A stretch of 64,000 nt of DNA, taken from Butyrivibrio sp. Lineage in GTDB: Bacteria; Bacillota; Clostridia; Lachnospirales; Lachnospiraceae. Below, one piece after another: positions 1 through 9,016 of this stretch. The translations under genes and the position numbers were made by a program. The notes under the pieces were generated by a model. That model had not been told where the DNA came from. It searched no databases and worked only from the letters and a program-made list of their open reading frames with translations. Within the stretch, counting starts at the first letter, position 1. The number at the start of each line of letters is the position of its first letter. The stretch covers positions 18,875 to 82,874 of the forward strand of contig JAILJR010000230.1 of assembly GCA_024694565.1 (NCBI GenBank). The letters run 5' to 3'.

Positions 1-2
1 TT

Positions 3-803
3 AGAAAAGTTCCAAAGGCTGAAATTGATAAGATGGTTAGAGATGCTGCTAAGATCCTTGACCTTGAGAAGCTCCTTGATCGTAAGCCTAAGGCTCTTTC
101 AGGTGGACAGAGACAGCGTGTTGCTATGGGACGTGCTATCGTTCGTAATCCTAAGGTATTCCTTATGGACGAGCCTCTTTCAAACCTGGATGCTAAGCTC
201 CGTGTTCAGATGAGAACTGAGATTGCTAAGCTTCACCAGAGACTTGGCACAACAATCATCTACGTTACACATGACCAGACAGAGGCTATGACTCTTGGTA
301 CCAGGATCGTTGTTATGAAGGATGGTGTTGTTCAGCAGGTTGACACACCTCAGAACCTCTATGAGAAGCCAGGCAACCTCTTTGTTGCAGGATTCATGGG
401 ATCACCTCAGATGAACTTCCTTGATGCTCAGGTTGAGGTTAGCGGAGACAAGGCTTGCCTTAAGATTGCAGGTCAGTCAATCGAGCTTCCTCCTGCAAAG
501 GCTAAGAAGCTTATCGATGGCGGTTACAACGGAAAGACTGTTACATTCGGTATTCGTCCTGAGGATGTTGATGATTCTGAGATGGTTGTTAACACATCCA
601 AGGCTGTATTTGAGTCAACAATCAACGTTTACGAGCTTCTCGGTGCAGAGGTTTATCTGTACTTTGATCTTGCTGAGTTCCCGATCACTGCAAGAGTTGA
701 TTCCCGTACAACAGCAAGACCTGGCGACAAGGTTAAGTTTGCTTTCGATGTTGAGAAGATTCACGTATTCGACAAAGAGACAGAGAAGACAATTACAAAC
801 TAA
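3..803 (+). CDS. Sugar ABC transporter ATP-binding protein (MsmK/UgpC/MalK family), 5' truncated by window edge
   Basis: LSGGQRQRVAMGRAIVRNP signature, Walker B FLMDEPLSNLD, H-loop YVTHDQTEAM, C-terminal TOBE-like region; the reading frame is open upstream of the ATG at 33 to the window edge. Confidence 0.93.
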   Translation, partial: RKVPKAEIDKMVRDAAKILDLEKLLDRKPKALSGGQRQRVAMGRAIVRNPKVFLMDEPLSNLDAKLRVQMRTEIAKLHQRLGTTIIYVTHDQTEAMTLGTRIVVMKDGVVQQVDTPQNLYEKPGNLFVAGFMGSPQMNFLDAQVEVSGDKACLKIAGQSIELPPAKAKKLIDGGYNGKTVTFGIRPEDVDDSEMVVNTSKAVFESTINVYELLGAEVYLYFDLAEFPITARVDSRTTARPGDKVKFAFDVEKIHVFDKETEKTITN

Positions 804-821
804 GCTTTCAATTATTCAGAG

Positions 822-848
822 CTGCGCACTTTGCGCAGCTCTTTTTGC
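822..848 (+). terminator. Rho-independent terminator after ABC ATPase
   Basis: gagctgcgcactttgcgcagctctttttg hairpin plus T run. Confidence 0.85.
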
Positions 849-900
849 GTGATATACTCAGAATGAAGGTATTTCACTAGTGAAAGGGGTAAAGGAAAAC

Positions 901-1992
901 ATGATTTCTACGCATACGATAAAGACCTGCATTGATGAACTTGGTTCAATTACTAAAGTGGATCTATGCGTCCTGGACCTGTCGGGAGAGGTAGTTGCAC
1001 AGACTAGCGACAAGAGCTTCATGGATGTATCGATCATCACGAGCTTTGCAAATTCTCCGGTGGATTCACAGGTGATAGGTGATGTTCACCTGTTTAAGGT
1101 GCTTGATGAAGGTGACCCGGCATATGTGCTTCTTGCAAGGGGAGACTCGGAACACGCATATATGGTAGGAAAGATAGGTGTCAGTCAGCTTCAGAACCTG
1201 ATAATTGCCTACAAAGAGAAATTTGACAAAAACAATTTTTTCCAGAATCTTCTTTTGGACAACATGCTTCTTATCGACGTCTATAACAGGGCAAGAAAGT
1301 TAAAGATAGAAGTGACTGCACCAAGGGTAATAATTCTCGTGGAGACCAAAAACTCCAGAGATAACACAGCCAGAGAGTTTCTCAGCGGCATGTTTGGAAG
1401 TCATTCAGGGGATTTTGTCACAGCGGTCGATGAGAATAGTGTGATACTGATAAAGACACTCTCAAAGGGACAGTCCTATGAGGAAGTTCAGAAAATAGCG
1501 ACTACCATTGCTGATATGATGAACATGGAGGCAATGCTGAATGTCCGTGTCTCCTATGGTGCTATTGTCAATGAGCTCAAGGATCTGAGCAAATCCTTTA
1601 AGGAAGCAAAGATGGCCCTTGAAGTGGGAAGAATATTCTATGCCGGCAAGAAGGTCAATGCATACAATACACTCGGTATTGGAAGACTTATATATCAGCT
1701 TCCTGAGAGTCTTTGCCGGATATTCATAGATGAAATCTTTGGTGGAAAGGATGTACCGGATGATCTTGATGAGGAGACACTGAACACTATCAATAAGTTC
1801 TTTGAAAACAATCTTAATGTATCTGAAACGTCACGTCAGCTCTTTGTTCACAGAAATACACTTGTGTACAGGATTGAAAAGCTGGAGAAGAGCTGCGGGC
1901 TGGATGTAAGAAAATTCGATGATGCTCTGACTTTCAAGATTGCGCTCATGGTCATAAGCTATATGAAGTATCTGGAAAAAAACAAGACATAA
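901..1992 (+). CDS. CdaR/PucR-family transcriptional regulator
   Basis: C-terminal PucR-type HTH (NNLNVSETSRQLFVHRNTLVYRIEKLEKSCGLD); RBS aaaggggtaaaggaaaac before ATG 901 (ORF track starts at 880). Confidence 0.8.
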   Translation: MISTHTIKTCIDELGSITKVDLCVLDLSGEVVAQTSDKSFMDVSIITSFANSPVDSQVIGDVHLFKVLDEGDPAYVLLARGDSEHAYMVGKIGVSQLQNLIIAYKEKFDKNNFFQNLLLDNMLLIDVYNRARKLKIEVTAPRVIILVETKNSRDNTAREFLSGMFGSHSGDFVTAVDENSVILIKTLSKGQSYEEVQKIATTIADMMNMEAMLNVRVSYGAIVNELKDLSKSFKEAKMALEVGRIFYAGKKVNAYNTLGIGRLIYQLPESLCRIFIDEIFGGKDVPDDLDEETLNTINKFFENNLNVSETSRQLFVHRNTLVYRIEKLEKSCGLDVRKFDDALTFKIALMVISYMKYLEKNKT

Positions 1993-2019
1993 TAATAGCG
2001 GCCCTGTAAAGGATGCATG

Positions 2020-2160
2020 TACGTCCATCAGGTAAGAGCAGGCTACCTTACAACACATGAAAGATTCTACTTAGTGCTGCTTCGTTCCCGACCTGACACG
2101 GTTCGCAGATTTCCATTGCATAAGACCCGATTCCTACACAAGGATGGACTGCTACATACA
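2020..2160 (-). ncRNA. ffs: Signal recognition particle RNA (bacterial small SRP/4.5S-like)
   Basis: Minus strand reads ...ATGCAATGGAAATCTGCGAACCGTGTCAGGTCGGGAACGAAGCAGCACTAAGTAGA..., the conserved domain IV GUCAGGUCnGGAAnGAAGCAGC; flanking GTCCATC...GATGGAC closing stem; ends approximate. Confidence 0.88.
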
Positions 2161-2204
2161 CCCTTTACAAAACTGCTATATAACTATACTTATTTTTTGC
2201 GGAT

Positions 2205-2735
2205 ATGTCAAATATGAAGACAGAAAAATTTAATGAAGATGAAAAAAAAGATATAAAATACATGCGTGCAGCGCTGGCACAGGCAAAAAAAGCCTACCGG
2301 CTCGGGGAGGTTCCGATTGGCTGTGTGATAGTCTATGAAGACCGGATAATAGGTCGTGGCTATAATAGAAGGAACACGGATAAGTCGCCTCTTGCCCATG
2401 CCGAGATAACAGCGATTAAAAGGGCCGGCAAGGTCATAAAGGACTGGAGGCTTGAGGGGTGCACTCTCTATGTGACGCTTGAGCCCTGTCAGATGTGCGC
2501 CGGTGCTATCGTACAGGCCAGAATCCCTGTTGTTGTGATGGCAGCTGAGAATCCCAAGGCCGGATGTGCGGGATCAGTAATGGATATACTGGAAAACCCG
2601 GAGTTTAATCATCAGGTAGAGGTCAGACGGGGAGTTCTTAAGGATGAGTGCAGTATGCTTTTAAAGAAATTCTTTTTGGAACTGAGGATAAGGAATAAAG
2701 CAGAGAAGGAAAAGAAAAGCAGTGCCACGGAATAA
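2205..2735 (+). CDS. tadA: tRNA adenosine(34) deaminase TadA
   Basis: HAEITAI and LEPCQMCAGAIVQARI deaminase zinc motifs; may start at the internal ATG (MKTEKF). Confidence 0.93.
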   Translation: MSNMKTEKFNEDEKKDIKYMRAALAQAKKAYRLGEVPIGCVIVYEDRIIGRGYNRRNTDKSPLAHAEITAIKRAGKVIKDWRLEGCTLYVTLEPCQMCAGAIVQARIPVVVMAAENPKAGCAGSVMDILENPEFNHQVEVRRGVLKDECSMLLKKFFLELRIRNKAEKEKKSSATE

Positions 2736-4275
2736 GAAAATAATAGCGTTCCTGTCATCGATACTTCTTTTGATGCTGACAGTATCCTGCGGACGGGACG
2801 TTTATATGCCTTTTATGAATAATGAGGCTGCAAGGGGGATTGATTTCAGCAGGGATCCGGTCACAATAACCTATCTCACAATCGGTGATAAGCCTTCCAA
2901 CGGCATGACGGAAAAGGCAATTGAAAGGCTCAACAGGATACTTACAAAGCGCCTGAACGCAAAGCTGGATATTTACTTTATTGGCTGGTCGGACTATCTG
3001 AGTAATTATAAAAGCGTCCTGGAATCCGATGAGATAGAGCTGGATCTTGTGGGAACAAGCGCTGACTGGCTCAGTGCCTGGCAGCTGGCAATAAACGGAA
3101 GCTTTATGCCGCTTTCCGAGGATATGTTAAGGAACTACTGCGGCATCACTTTCACTAATGTCACTGCAGCTGAGTGGCAGAGCTGTTCCTATCAGGGAAA
3201 TATATATTTTATCCCTGAAAACGAATATACGCAGTGGACTAATCACGGATTTGCATATAGAAAGGACATTGCTTCAAGGGCAGGGCTTGATGAGGTATCA
3301 TCATTCGACGATATGGACAGGTATTTTGAGTATGTGACGAGATTTCGTCCTGAGATGATACCCTGGGATATAAGCGAAGGAAATACCAATACCGCTATCG
3401 GCTATATTATGTCGAACAGCTCCTATGCGCCAATATATGAACTGTCAGCTTACGGAATCTGGGGGGAATATGCTGATAACAAGGGAAAGATTGTCTCTCC
3501 ATATTATGTTGGGAATGAATTAGTTGAATATGCAAGGCTCATGAAGAAGTGGAATGATATTGGTGTGTGGAGGGAGGATCTGTCACTTGCCGAGGACAAT
3601 GATGCTGCCTTCTACAGAGGAGGTACAAGCGTTGTTCAGGACCATACGGAGAATTATTACAAATCTATAAGTCCTCAGATGAAGATTGCAATGCCGGAAA
3701 CTGAGCTTGGTTTTTTCTGGTTCGGAAAAGAGAGCGGCAATTTAATGAAGATCAGTAATCTACACGGAGCTATGGCTGTCTCGAGAAAATCCAAAAACCC
3801 GGAGAGAGCTCTTATGGTCTATGATCTTCTTCGCAACAATGAAGAGTGCTACAGGCTGCTGCGGTACGGGATTGAGGGAGTGCAGTATGAGCTTACAGAA
3901 GACGGCCTGATGGAAAAGCCAAGTGGATATAACGAAGATGATCAGGGCATAGTCACAAATTTCTGGTGGGGCAGAAGGGATGAGTTTGAAATACCGGATT
4001 CATTTTTTTCCTGGGATGAATACTATGCTCTGACAAACAGCTATGACCATATAGCGAAAAAATATCCCTGGGACGGTGTACCTTTTTCTACGCCTATGAT
4101 AAACAGTGAGGTAGAGCGGATAGCAGCAGTATTTGACCGGTACATGCCTCTTATTTCAACCGGGAAATATGAGGAAGAGCCTGAGGTGATAGTCGAACAG
4201 TTTCGTGAAGATCTCATGAAGGCAGGTATTGAGAGAGTAACCGGTCAGTTGCAGAGAATATATAATTCACAGTAA
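2722..4275 (+). CDS. Extracellular solute-binding lipoprotein (ABC sugar-binding family 1-like)
   Basis: GTG start overlapping tadA; lipobox LLLMLTVSCG; periplasmic-binding-protein-like sequence; no permease genes nearby. Confidence 0.75.
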   Translation: MPRNKKIIAFLSSILLLMLTVSCGRDVYMPFMNNEAARGIDFSRDPVTITYLTIGDKPSNGMTEKAIERLNRILTKRLNAKLDIYFIGWSDYLSNYKSVLESDEIELDLVGTSADWLSAWQLAINGSFMPLSEDMLRNYCGITFTNVTAAEWQSCSYQGNIYFIPENEYTQWTNHGFAYRKDIASRAGLDEVSSFDDMDRYFEYVTRFRPEMIPWDISEGNTNTAIGYIMSNSSYAPIYELSAYGIWGEYADNKGKIVSPYYVGNELVEYARLMKKWNDIGVWREDLSLAEDNDAAFYRGGTSVVQDHTENYYKSISPQMKIAMPETELGFFWFGKESGNLMKISNLHGAMAVSRKSKNPERALMVYDLLRNNEECYRLLRYGIEGVQYELTEDGLMEKPSGYNEDDQGIVTNFWWGRRDEFEIPDSFFSWDEYYALTNSYDHIAKKYPWDGVPFSTPMINSEVERIAAVFDRYMPLISTGKYEEEPEVIVEQFREDLMKAGIERVTGQLQRIYNSQ

Positions 4276-4359
4276 CAGGGTATATATGATAGAATAGCAA
4301 ATAGAATAATTGTATACATGTATGGCATAAAAGAATAAGAAGGCAGGAGGAATTATTAA

Positions 4360-6651
4360 ATGGTAACCACAATGGACAAGGGATGCTACCTGTTAGATGG
4401 AAGCGTGATCATTCCTGATGACCATGATGCAAAGGCGGCACTGTCATCAAAGGGTGTGGGAGATGTTACAAGGGAAGAGGCAAAAAAGAATACTATTGCC
4501 TATGGAATCCTGAAAAGTCACAACACATCAGGAAATATGGATAAGCTTTGCATAAAATTTGACAAGCTCACTTCGCACGATATTACTTATGTGGGCATCA
4601 TTCAGACAGCGAGAGCTTCAGGACTTGAGAAGTTCCCCATCCCATATGTACTTACCAATTGTCACAACTCTCTGTGTGCTGTTGGCGGTACTATCAATGA
4701 AGATGATCACATGTTCGGACTTACGGCTGCGCAGAAGTATGGCGGAATCTATGTTCCACCTCATCAGGCAGTTATTCATCAGTTTGCAAGAGAGATGATG
4801 ACTGTCGGCGGCGGAATGATCCTTGGATCTGATTCACACACCAGATACGGAGCTCTTGGAACAATGGCAATCGGCGAGGGAGGACCGGAGCTTGTAAAAC
4901 AGCTTCTCAATCAGACCTATGATGTTGACATGCCGGATGTTGTTGCCATTTATCTTGAGGGCGAGCCAAAGCAGGGAGTTGGTCCGCAGGACGTAGCCCT
5001 TGCGATCATCGGCAAAGTATTTGGTGACGGTTATGTGAAGAATAAGGTTATGGAGTTTGTAGGGCCCGGGGTAAAGAGCTTAAGTGCAGACTTCCGTATC
5101 GGAATAGATGTAATGACGACAGAGACAACCTGTCTTTCATCAATATGGGAAACCGATGATGAGATCAAAAAGTACTATGAGATCCACGGAAGAAAAGATG
5201 ACTATAAGGAGCTTAAGCCCGGAAAGACAGCTTACTACGATGGGCTTGTCAGAGTTGATCTTGGCAGCATAAATCCCATGATAGCTATGCCTTTCCATCC
5301 AAGCAATGTCTATGAGATTGCTCAGGTAAATGAAAATGCAGAGGATATTTTTGCAGATGTAGAAAAGAGAGCAAAGGTAAGCTTTGGTGACAAGGTAGAA
5401 TTTTCTCTTATGGACAAGATAAAAGATGGCCGGATAATGGTGGATCAGGGCATAATAGCCGGATGTGCCGGAGGCGGATTCGAAAATATCTGTGCAGCCG
5501 CTGATATCTTAAAGGGAAAATTCATTGGAAACGACAGATTTACCTTAAGCGTATATCCTGCATCTACACCGATATTCATGGAGGTCGTAAAGAACGGTGC
5601 TGCTGCGGCAATTTTAGAGAGCGGTGCTATCCTGAAGACAGCTTTCTGCGGACCATGCTTCGGAGCAGGCGATACACCTGCCAACAATGCCTTCAGTATA
5701 AGGCATTCAACAAGAAACTTCCCCAACAGGGAAGGCTCAAAGGTGCAGAACGGACAGGTTGCCTCAGTGGCACTGATGGATGCAAGATCCATAGCCGCTA
5801 CAGCTGCAAACAAGGGAATACTGACCCCTGCCACAGAGTTTGATGGAACCGTAGGCAGATACGAATACCACTTTGACAGCGAGATCTATAAGAACAGGGT
5901 ATTTGATTCACACGGCGAGGCGGATCCGAATGTCGAGCTGCAGCTGGGCCCCAATATCAAGGACTGGCCAAAGATGTCAGAGCTTCCTGAAAACCTTGTT
6001 CTCAGGGTGGTATCAGAGATACATGACCCGGTGACAACTACTGATGAGCTGATTCCTTCCGGAGAGACCTCATCCTACAGGTCAAATCCTCTTGGCCTTG
6101 CGGAGTTTACTTTATCCAGAAAGGATCCTGAGTACGTGGGACTTGCAAAGGAGATAAGGGCTGCCCAGGAGGCTCTTACAGAGGGTAAGGATCCTGTGGG
6201 TGCATGGCCTGAGCTCAAGGGAGTTCTTGATGTGATAAAGAGTCAGTTCCCTGAGATCTCAAATGAGAATCTCGGATTTGGATCAACCATCTTTGCTGTA
6301 AAGCCGGGAGACGGATCTGCAAGGGAGCAGGCTGCATCCTGCCAGAAGGTACTTGGCGGGTGGGCAAATGTGGCAAACGAGTATGCTACAAAGCGCTACC
6401 GCTCAAATCTTATCAACTGGGGAATGCTGCCGTTTATTATAAAGGACGGAGAGCTTCCGTTTAAGAACAGGGATTACATCTTCCTTCCGGGAATACGGAG
6501 CGAGGTTGAAAAACGGAGCAATGAGATCAGGGCATTTGCAGTTTCAGACGGTAAAATGCAGGAATTTGCACTTTCTCTTGGCAATCTTACAGACGATGAG
6601 AGAAAGATAATTCTGGATGGTTGCCTGATAAACTTCAACCGCGTAAAATAA
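4360..6651 (+). CDS. Aconitase-superfamily hydratase (YbhJ-like)
   Basis: 763 aa; [34 protein letters not shown] and [31 protein letters not shown] aconitase motifs; good RBS gcaggaggaatt. Confidence 0.85.
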   Translation: MVTTMDKGCYLLDGSVIIPDDHDAKAALSSKGVGDVTREEAKKNTIAYGILKSHNTSGNMDKLCIKFDKLTSHDITYVGIIQTARASGLEKFPIPYVLTNCHNSLCAVGGTINEDDHMFGLTAAQKYGGIYVPPHQAVIHQFAREMMTVGGGMILGSDSHTRYGALGTMAIGEGGPELVKQLLNQTYDVDMPDVVAIYLEGEPKQGVGPQDVALAIIGKVFGDGYVKNKVMEFVGPGVKSLSADFRIGIDVMTTETTCLSSIWETDDEIKKYYEIHGRKDDYKELKPGKTAYYDGLVRVDLGSINPMIAMPFHPSNVYEIAQVNENAEDIFADVEKRAKVSFGDKVEFSLMDKIKDGRIMVDQGIIAGCAGGGFENICAAADILKGKFIGNDRFTLSVYPASTPIFMEVVKNGAAAAILESGAILKTAFCGPCFGAGDTPANNAFSIRHSTRNFPNREGSKVQNGQVASVALMDARSIAATAANKGILTPATEFDGTVGRYEYHFDSEIYKNRVFDSHGEADPNVELQLGPNIKDWPKMSELPENLVLRVVSEIHDPVTTTDELIPSGETSSYRSNPLGLAEFTLSRKDPEYVGLAKEIRAAQEALTEGKDPVGAWPELKGVLDVIKSQFPEISNENLGFGSTIFAVKPGDGSAREQAASCQKVLGGWANVANEYATKRYRSNLINWGMLPFIIKDGELPFKNRDYIFLPGIRSEVEKRSNEIRAFAVSDGKMQEFALSLGNLTDDERKIILDGCLINFNRVK

Positions 6652-6655
6652 GCAT

Positions 6656-8047
6656 ATGTCATCTTACACATTTTATTTAAAAAAACTTGTTATCATGGGA
6701 CTGTTGTTGTCCCTTAGCGGAAGCGTCGCCTCATGCGGCGCTTCTTCTGCCGAAATACAAACAGAGCACTGGGAGCTTGATGAAAACTTTGAGGGAACGG
6801 AAGTAGAAATTGAAGTTCCAAAGCAGATTCCCGGGATACTCACAGATCAGGTCGGATTTGGTCCGGCTTCTGATAAGGCCTTAGTATTTAAGGGAGAAAA
6901 GCTCCCCGGAAAGTTCTTCATATTGGACAGTGAGAGCGGAGAAACGGTATATACCGGGGAGATAGTCAAATCCTCCTACAATGAAGAACTTGATGAGTAC
7001 GACAATCTGGGATATTTCAGTGATCTGGATAAAAAGGGACGTTATCACGCCTATTCGGATGCACTGGGGGAGTCATATGATTTTTCCATAAGAGACGGCA
7101 TCTATGAGGAACTGACAGATCAGGCATGTAAAATGCTTTTTGACGCCATGGAAAAGGAGTCCGGGCAGAGAGATGTTCGCAAGGATTGCAGGGTAGCAGA
7201 TGCGCTGCTTATGGCATATGAGATGAACAAAGGCGCTTTTTCAGATGATCTTGGGATACAAGAGAGCGGCAATGGGATTCCTGACATCGTTGACAAGGCC
7301 AGGGATGAGGTAAAAGGCCTGCTTTCTGATGACACTTATCCGGAAGATGAAAAATACACGGCAAAGGATGGCCTTTATTTTGCGGCGATCCTTGCAAAGA
7401 TATCGGTGGCTTTCAGTGATCTGGATACGGATTTTTCTGATGATTGTCTGCAGAGAGCACAAAATGCCTGGGATTCCTGCCATGAACATGACGCAGGGGA
7501 TGTGGAAACGGATGAGTTTTATGCTGCTGCACAACTGTATCGCGCCACAGGAGTAACACAGTACCATGATGTCCTTCTGAAGTTTTTTAAAAGGGAGGAC
7601 TTCAGGGAGCTTTTTAACAGTGATGACAATGTATTTATGGGATCAGTCTCGTATCTTTCGATAAGCGGAGATACCGATCTGGAGATATGTAACATGCTTA
7701 TGAAGGCACTGCTCCAAAGAGCTGAAGAGATTGCAGGCAGGGCATCCAATTCAACTTATCTTGTATCCGACCTTGGGCTGGATGACGGATTTGAGAAAAT
7801 GCTTAGTGACATGAAGTGCCTTACAATAACAGATCATGTAATTTATAATCATGAGTACACCACGATAATAGAGGATCACATACACTACCTTATGGGAAGA
7901 AATCCAAAGGCGGTTAATTTTGTGACGAGGGATACCGAAGGAAGCTATGAGAATGCCGGCGAAGAGGGCATAATGGAGGATCCGGAGAAAAATGCGCTCC
8001 TGATTTTTATGCTGAGTATCCTTGCAGGAACGGGCATCGACAACTGA
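6656..8047 (+). CDS. Lipoprotein with CelD_N Ig-like and degenerate glycoside hydrolase family 9-like domain
   Basis: Lipobox SVASCGA; GILTDQVGFGPASDKALVF...GRYHAYSDALGESYDFSI resembles the GH9 N-terminal Ig domain; IQESGNGIPDIVDKARDEV and HYLMGRNPKAVNFVT resemble GH9 motifs. Confidence 0.65.
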   Translation: MSSYTFYLKKLVIMGLLLSLSGSVASCGASSAEIQTEHWELDENFEGTEVEIEVPKQIPGILTDQVGFGPASDKALVFKGEKLPGKFFILDSESGETVYTGEIVKSSYNEELDEYDNLGYFSDLDKKGRYHAYSDALGESYDFSIRDGIYEELTDQACKMLFDAMEKESGQRDVRKDCRVADALLMAYEMNKGAFSDDLGIQESGNGIPDIVDKARDEVKGLLSDDTYPEDEKYTAKDGLYFAAILAKISVAFSDLDTDFSDDCLQRAQNAWDSCHEHDAGDVETDEFYAAAQLYRATGVTQYHDVLLKFFKREDFRELFNSDDNVFMGSVSYLSISGDTDLEICNMLMKALLQRAEEIAGRASNSTYLVSDLGLDDGFEKMLSDMKCLTITDHVIYNHEYTTIIEDHIHYLMGRNPKAVNFVTRDTEGSYENAGEEGIMEDPEKNALLIFMLSILAGTGIDN

Positions 8048-8210
8048 TGACAGCGCAGCAGATGGCAATTTAGACAAGTAATAAAGTCGATTTATTTGGT
8101 GACAGTAGCACCGGCATCGACGATTGATTACAACGCGGAAGAAGGAGTCGATACCCGTGTAGCTTTTCTTATTTGCAACAATGCAACTGTGGTGTTAATA
8201 TGGATTGGTC

Positions 8211-9005
8211 ATGAATACAAATATAAATGGACTTAAGATAAATTATATAGAAGAGGGAGAGGGACCTCTCCTTGTGATGCTTCATGGCTGGGGGTCGAAC
8301 TGTGACCTCTTTTCGGGCGTTATAGGTTTTGCCAAAAAGGCATATCACGTTGTCGCAATGGATATGCCCGGATTTGGCAAGAGTGATGAGCCAAAAGAAG
8401 CAATGGATGTGGACGACTATGTGAATTTTGTTCTGGATTTTATCAGACAGCTTTTTCCGAATGAGGACAAGATCATATTTCTTGGGCATTCCATGGGAGG
8501 AAGGATCATCATCAAGCTGGCGTCAGGATTGCATGAGGGCAGGTTCAAGGCACATTTTGCTATTCCGAAGGTAATCCTTACTGATTCTGCAGGTGTGTTG
8601 CCGGTAAGGACAGAAGCGCAGAAAAAGCGTACCAAACGGTATAAGCTTTATAAAAATATCCTGATCAAAACCGGAATTTCAAAGGCCTTTCCAAATACTC
8701 TTGATGCACTTCAAAGGAAATTCGGAAGTGCAGATTACGCGGCGGCTTCTCCTGTGATGAGGCAGAGCCTGGTGAAGGTCGTAAATGAAGATCTGGTGCC
8801 GTATATGCCGCAGGTCACAATGCCGGCTCTTCTGATCTGGGGAGACAAGGATACAGCGACTCCGCTTTCGGATGGAAAAAAGATGGAGGAGCTGATGCCT
8901 GAAGCAGGACTTGCTGTCATAGAGGGGGCGGGACACTACTCATTTATCGACAATCTGTATTTATATAACAAGATTCTGGGAAGCTTCCTGGGAATCTCTA
9001 TGTGA
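8211..9005 (+). CDS. Alpha/beta-fold hydrolase
   Basis: MLHGWGSN oxyanion region, nucleophile elbow FLGHSMGGRI, LLIWGDKDTATP, GAGHYSFID. Confidence 0.88.
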   Translation: MNTNINGLKINYIEEGEGPLLVMLHGWGSNCDLFSGVIGFAKKAYHVVAMDMPGFGKSDEPKEAMDVDDYVNFVLDFIRQLFPNEDKIIFLGHSMGGRIIIKLASGLHEGRFKAHFAIPKVILTDSAGVLPVRTEAQKKRTKRYKLYKNILIKTGISKAFPNTLDALQRKFGSADYAAASPVMRQSLVKVVNEDLVPYMPQVTMPALLIWGDKDTATPLSDGKKMEELMPEAGLAVIEGAGHYSFIDNLYLYNKILGSFLGISM

Positions 9006-9016
9006 GGTGGCTTTAG

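Noticed and set aside
421-852. 143-aa + strand ORF overlapping the ABC ATPase
   Set aside because: Out of frame within a strongly conserved gene, no motif, Leu/Arg-rich composition typical of a shadow ORF
2017-2217. 66-aa + strand ORF upstream of tadA
   Set aside because: Covers the SRP RNA on the opposite strand
5445-5834. 129-aa minus-strand ORF inside the aconitase-like gene
   Set aside because: Antisense shadow of a conserved coding region, no RBS or domain
8048-8200. Possible repeat shared between the 8.05-8.20 kb and 14.19-14.36 kb intergenic regions
   Set aside because: Only short matches such as cttatttgca-caa and tttatttggt; not beyond chance by eye
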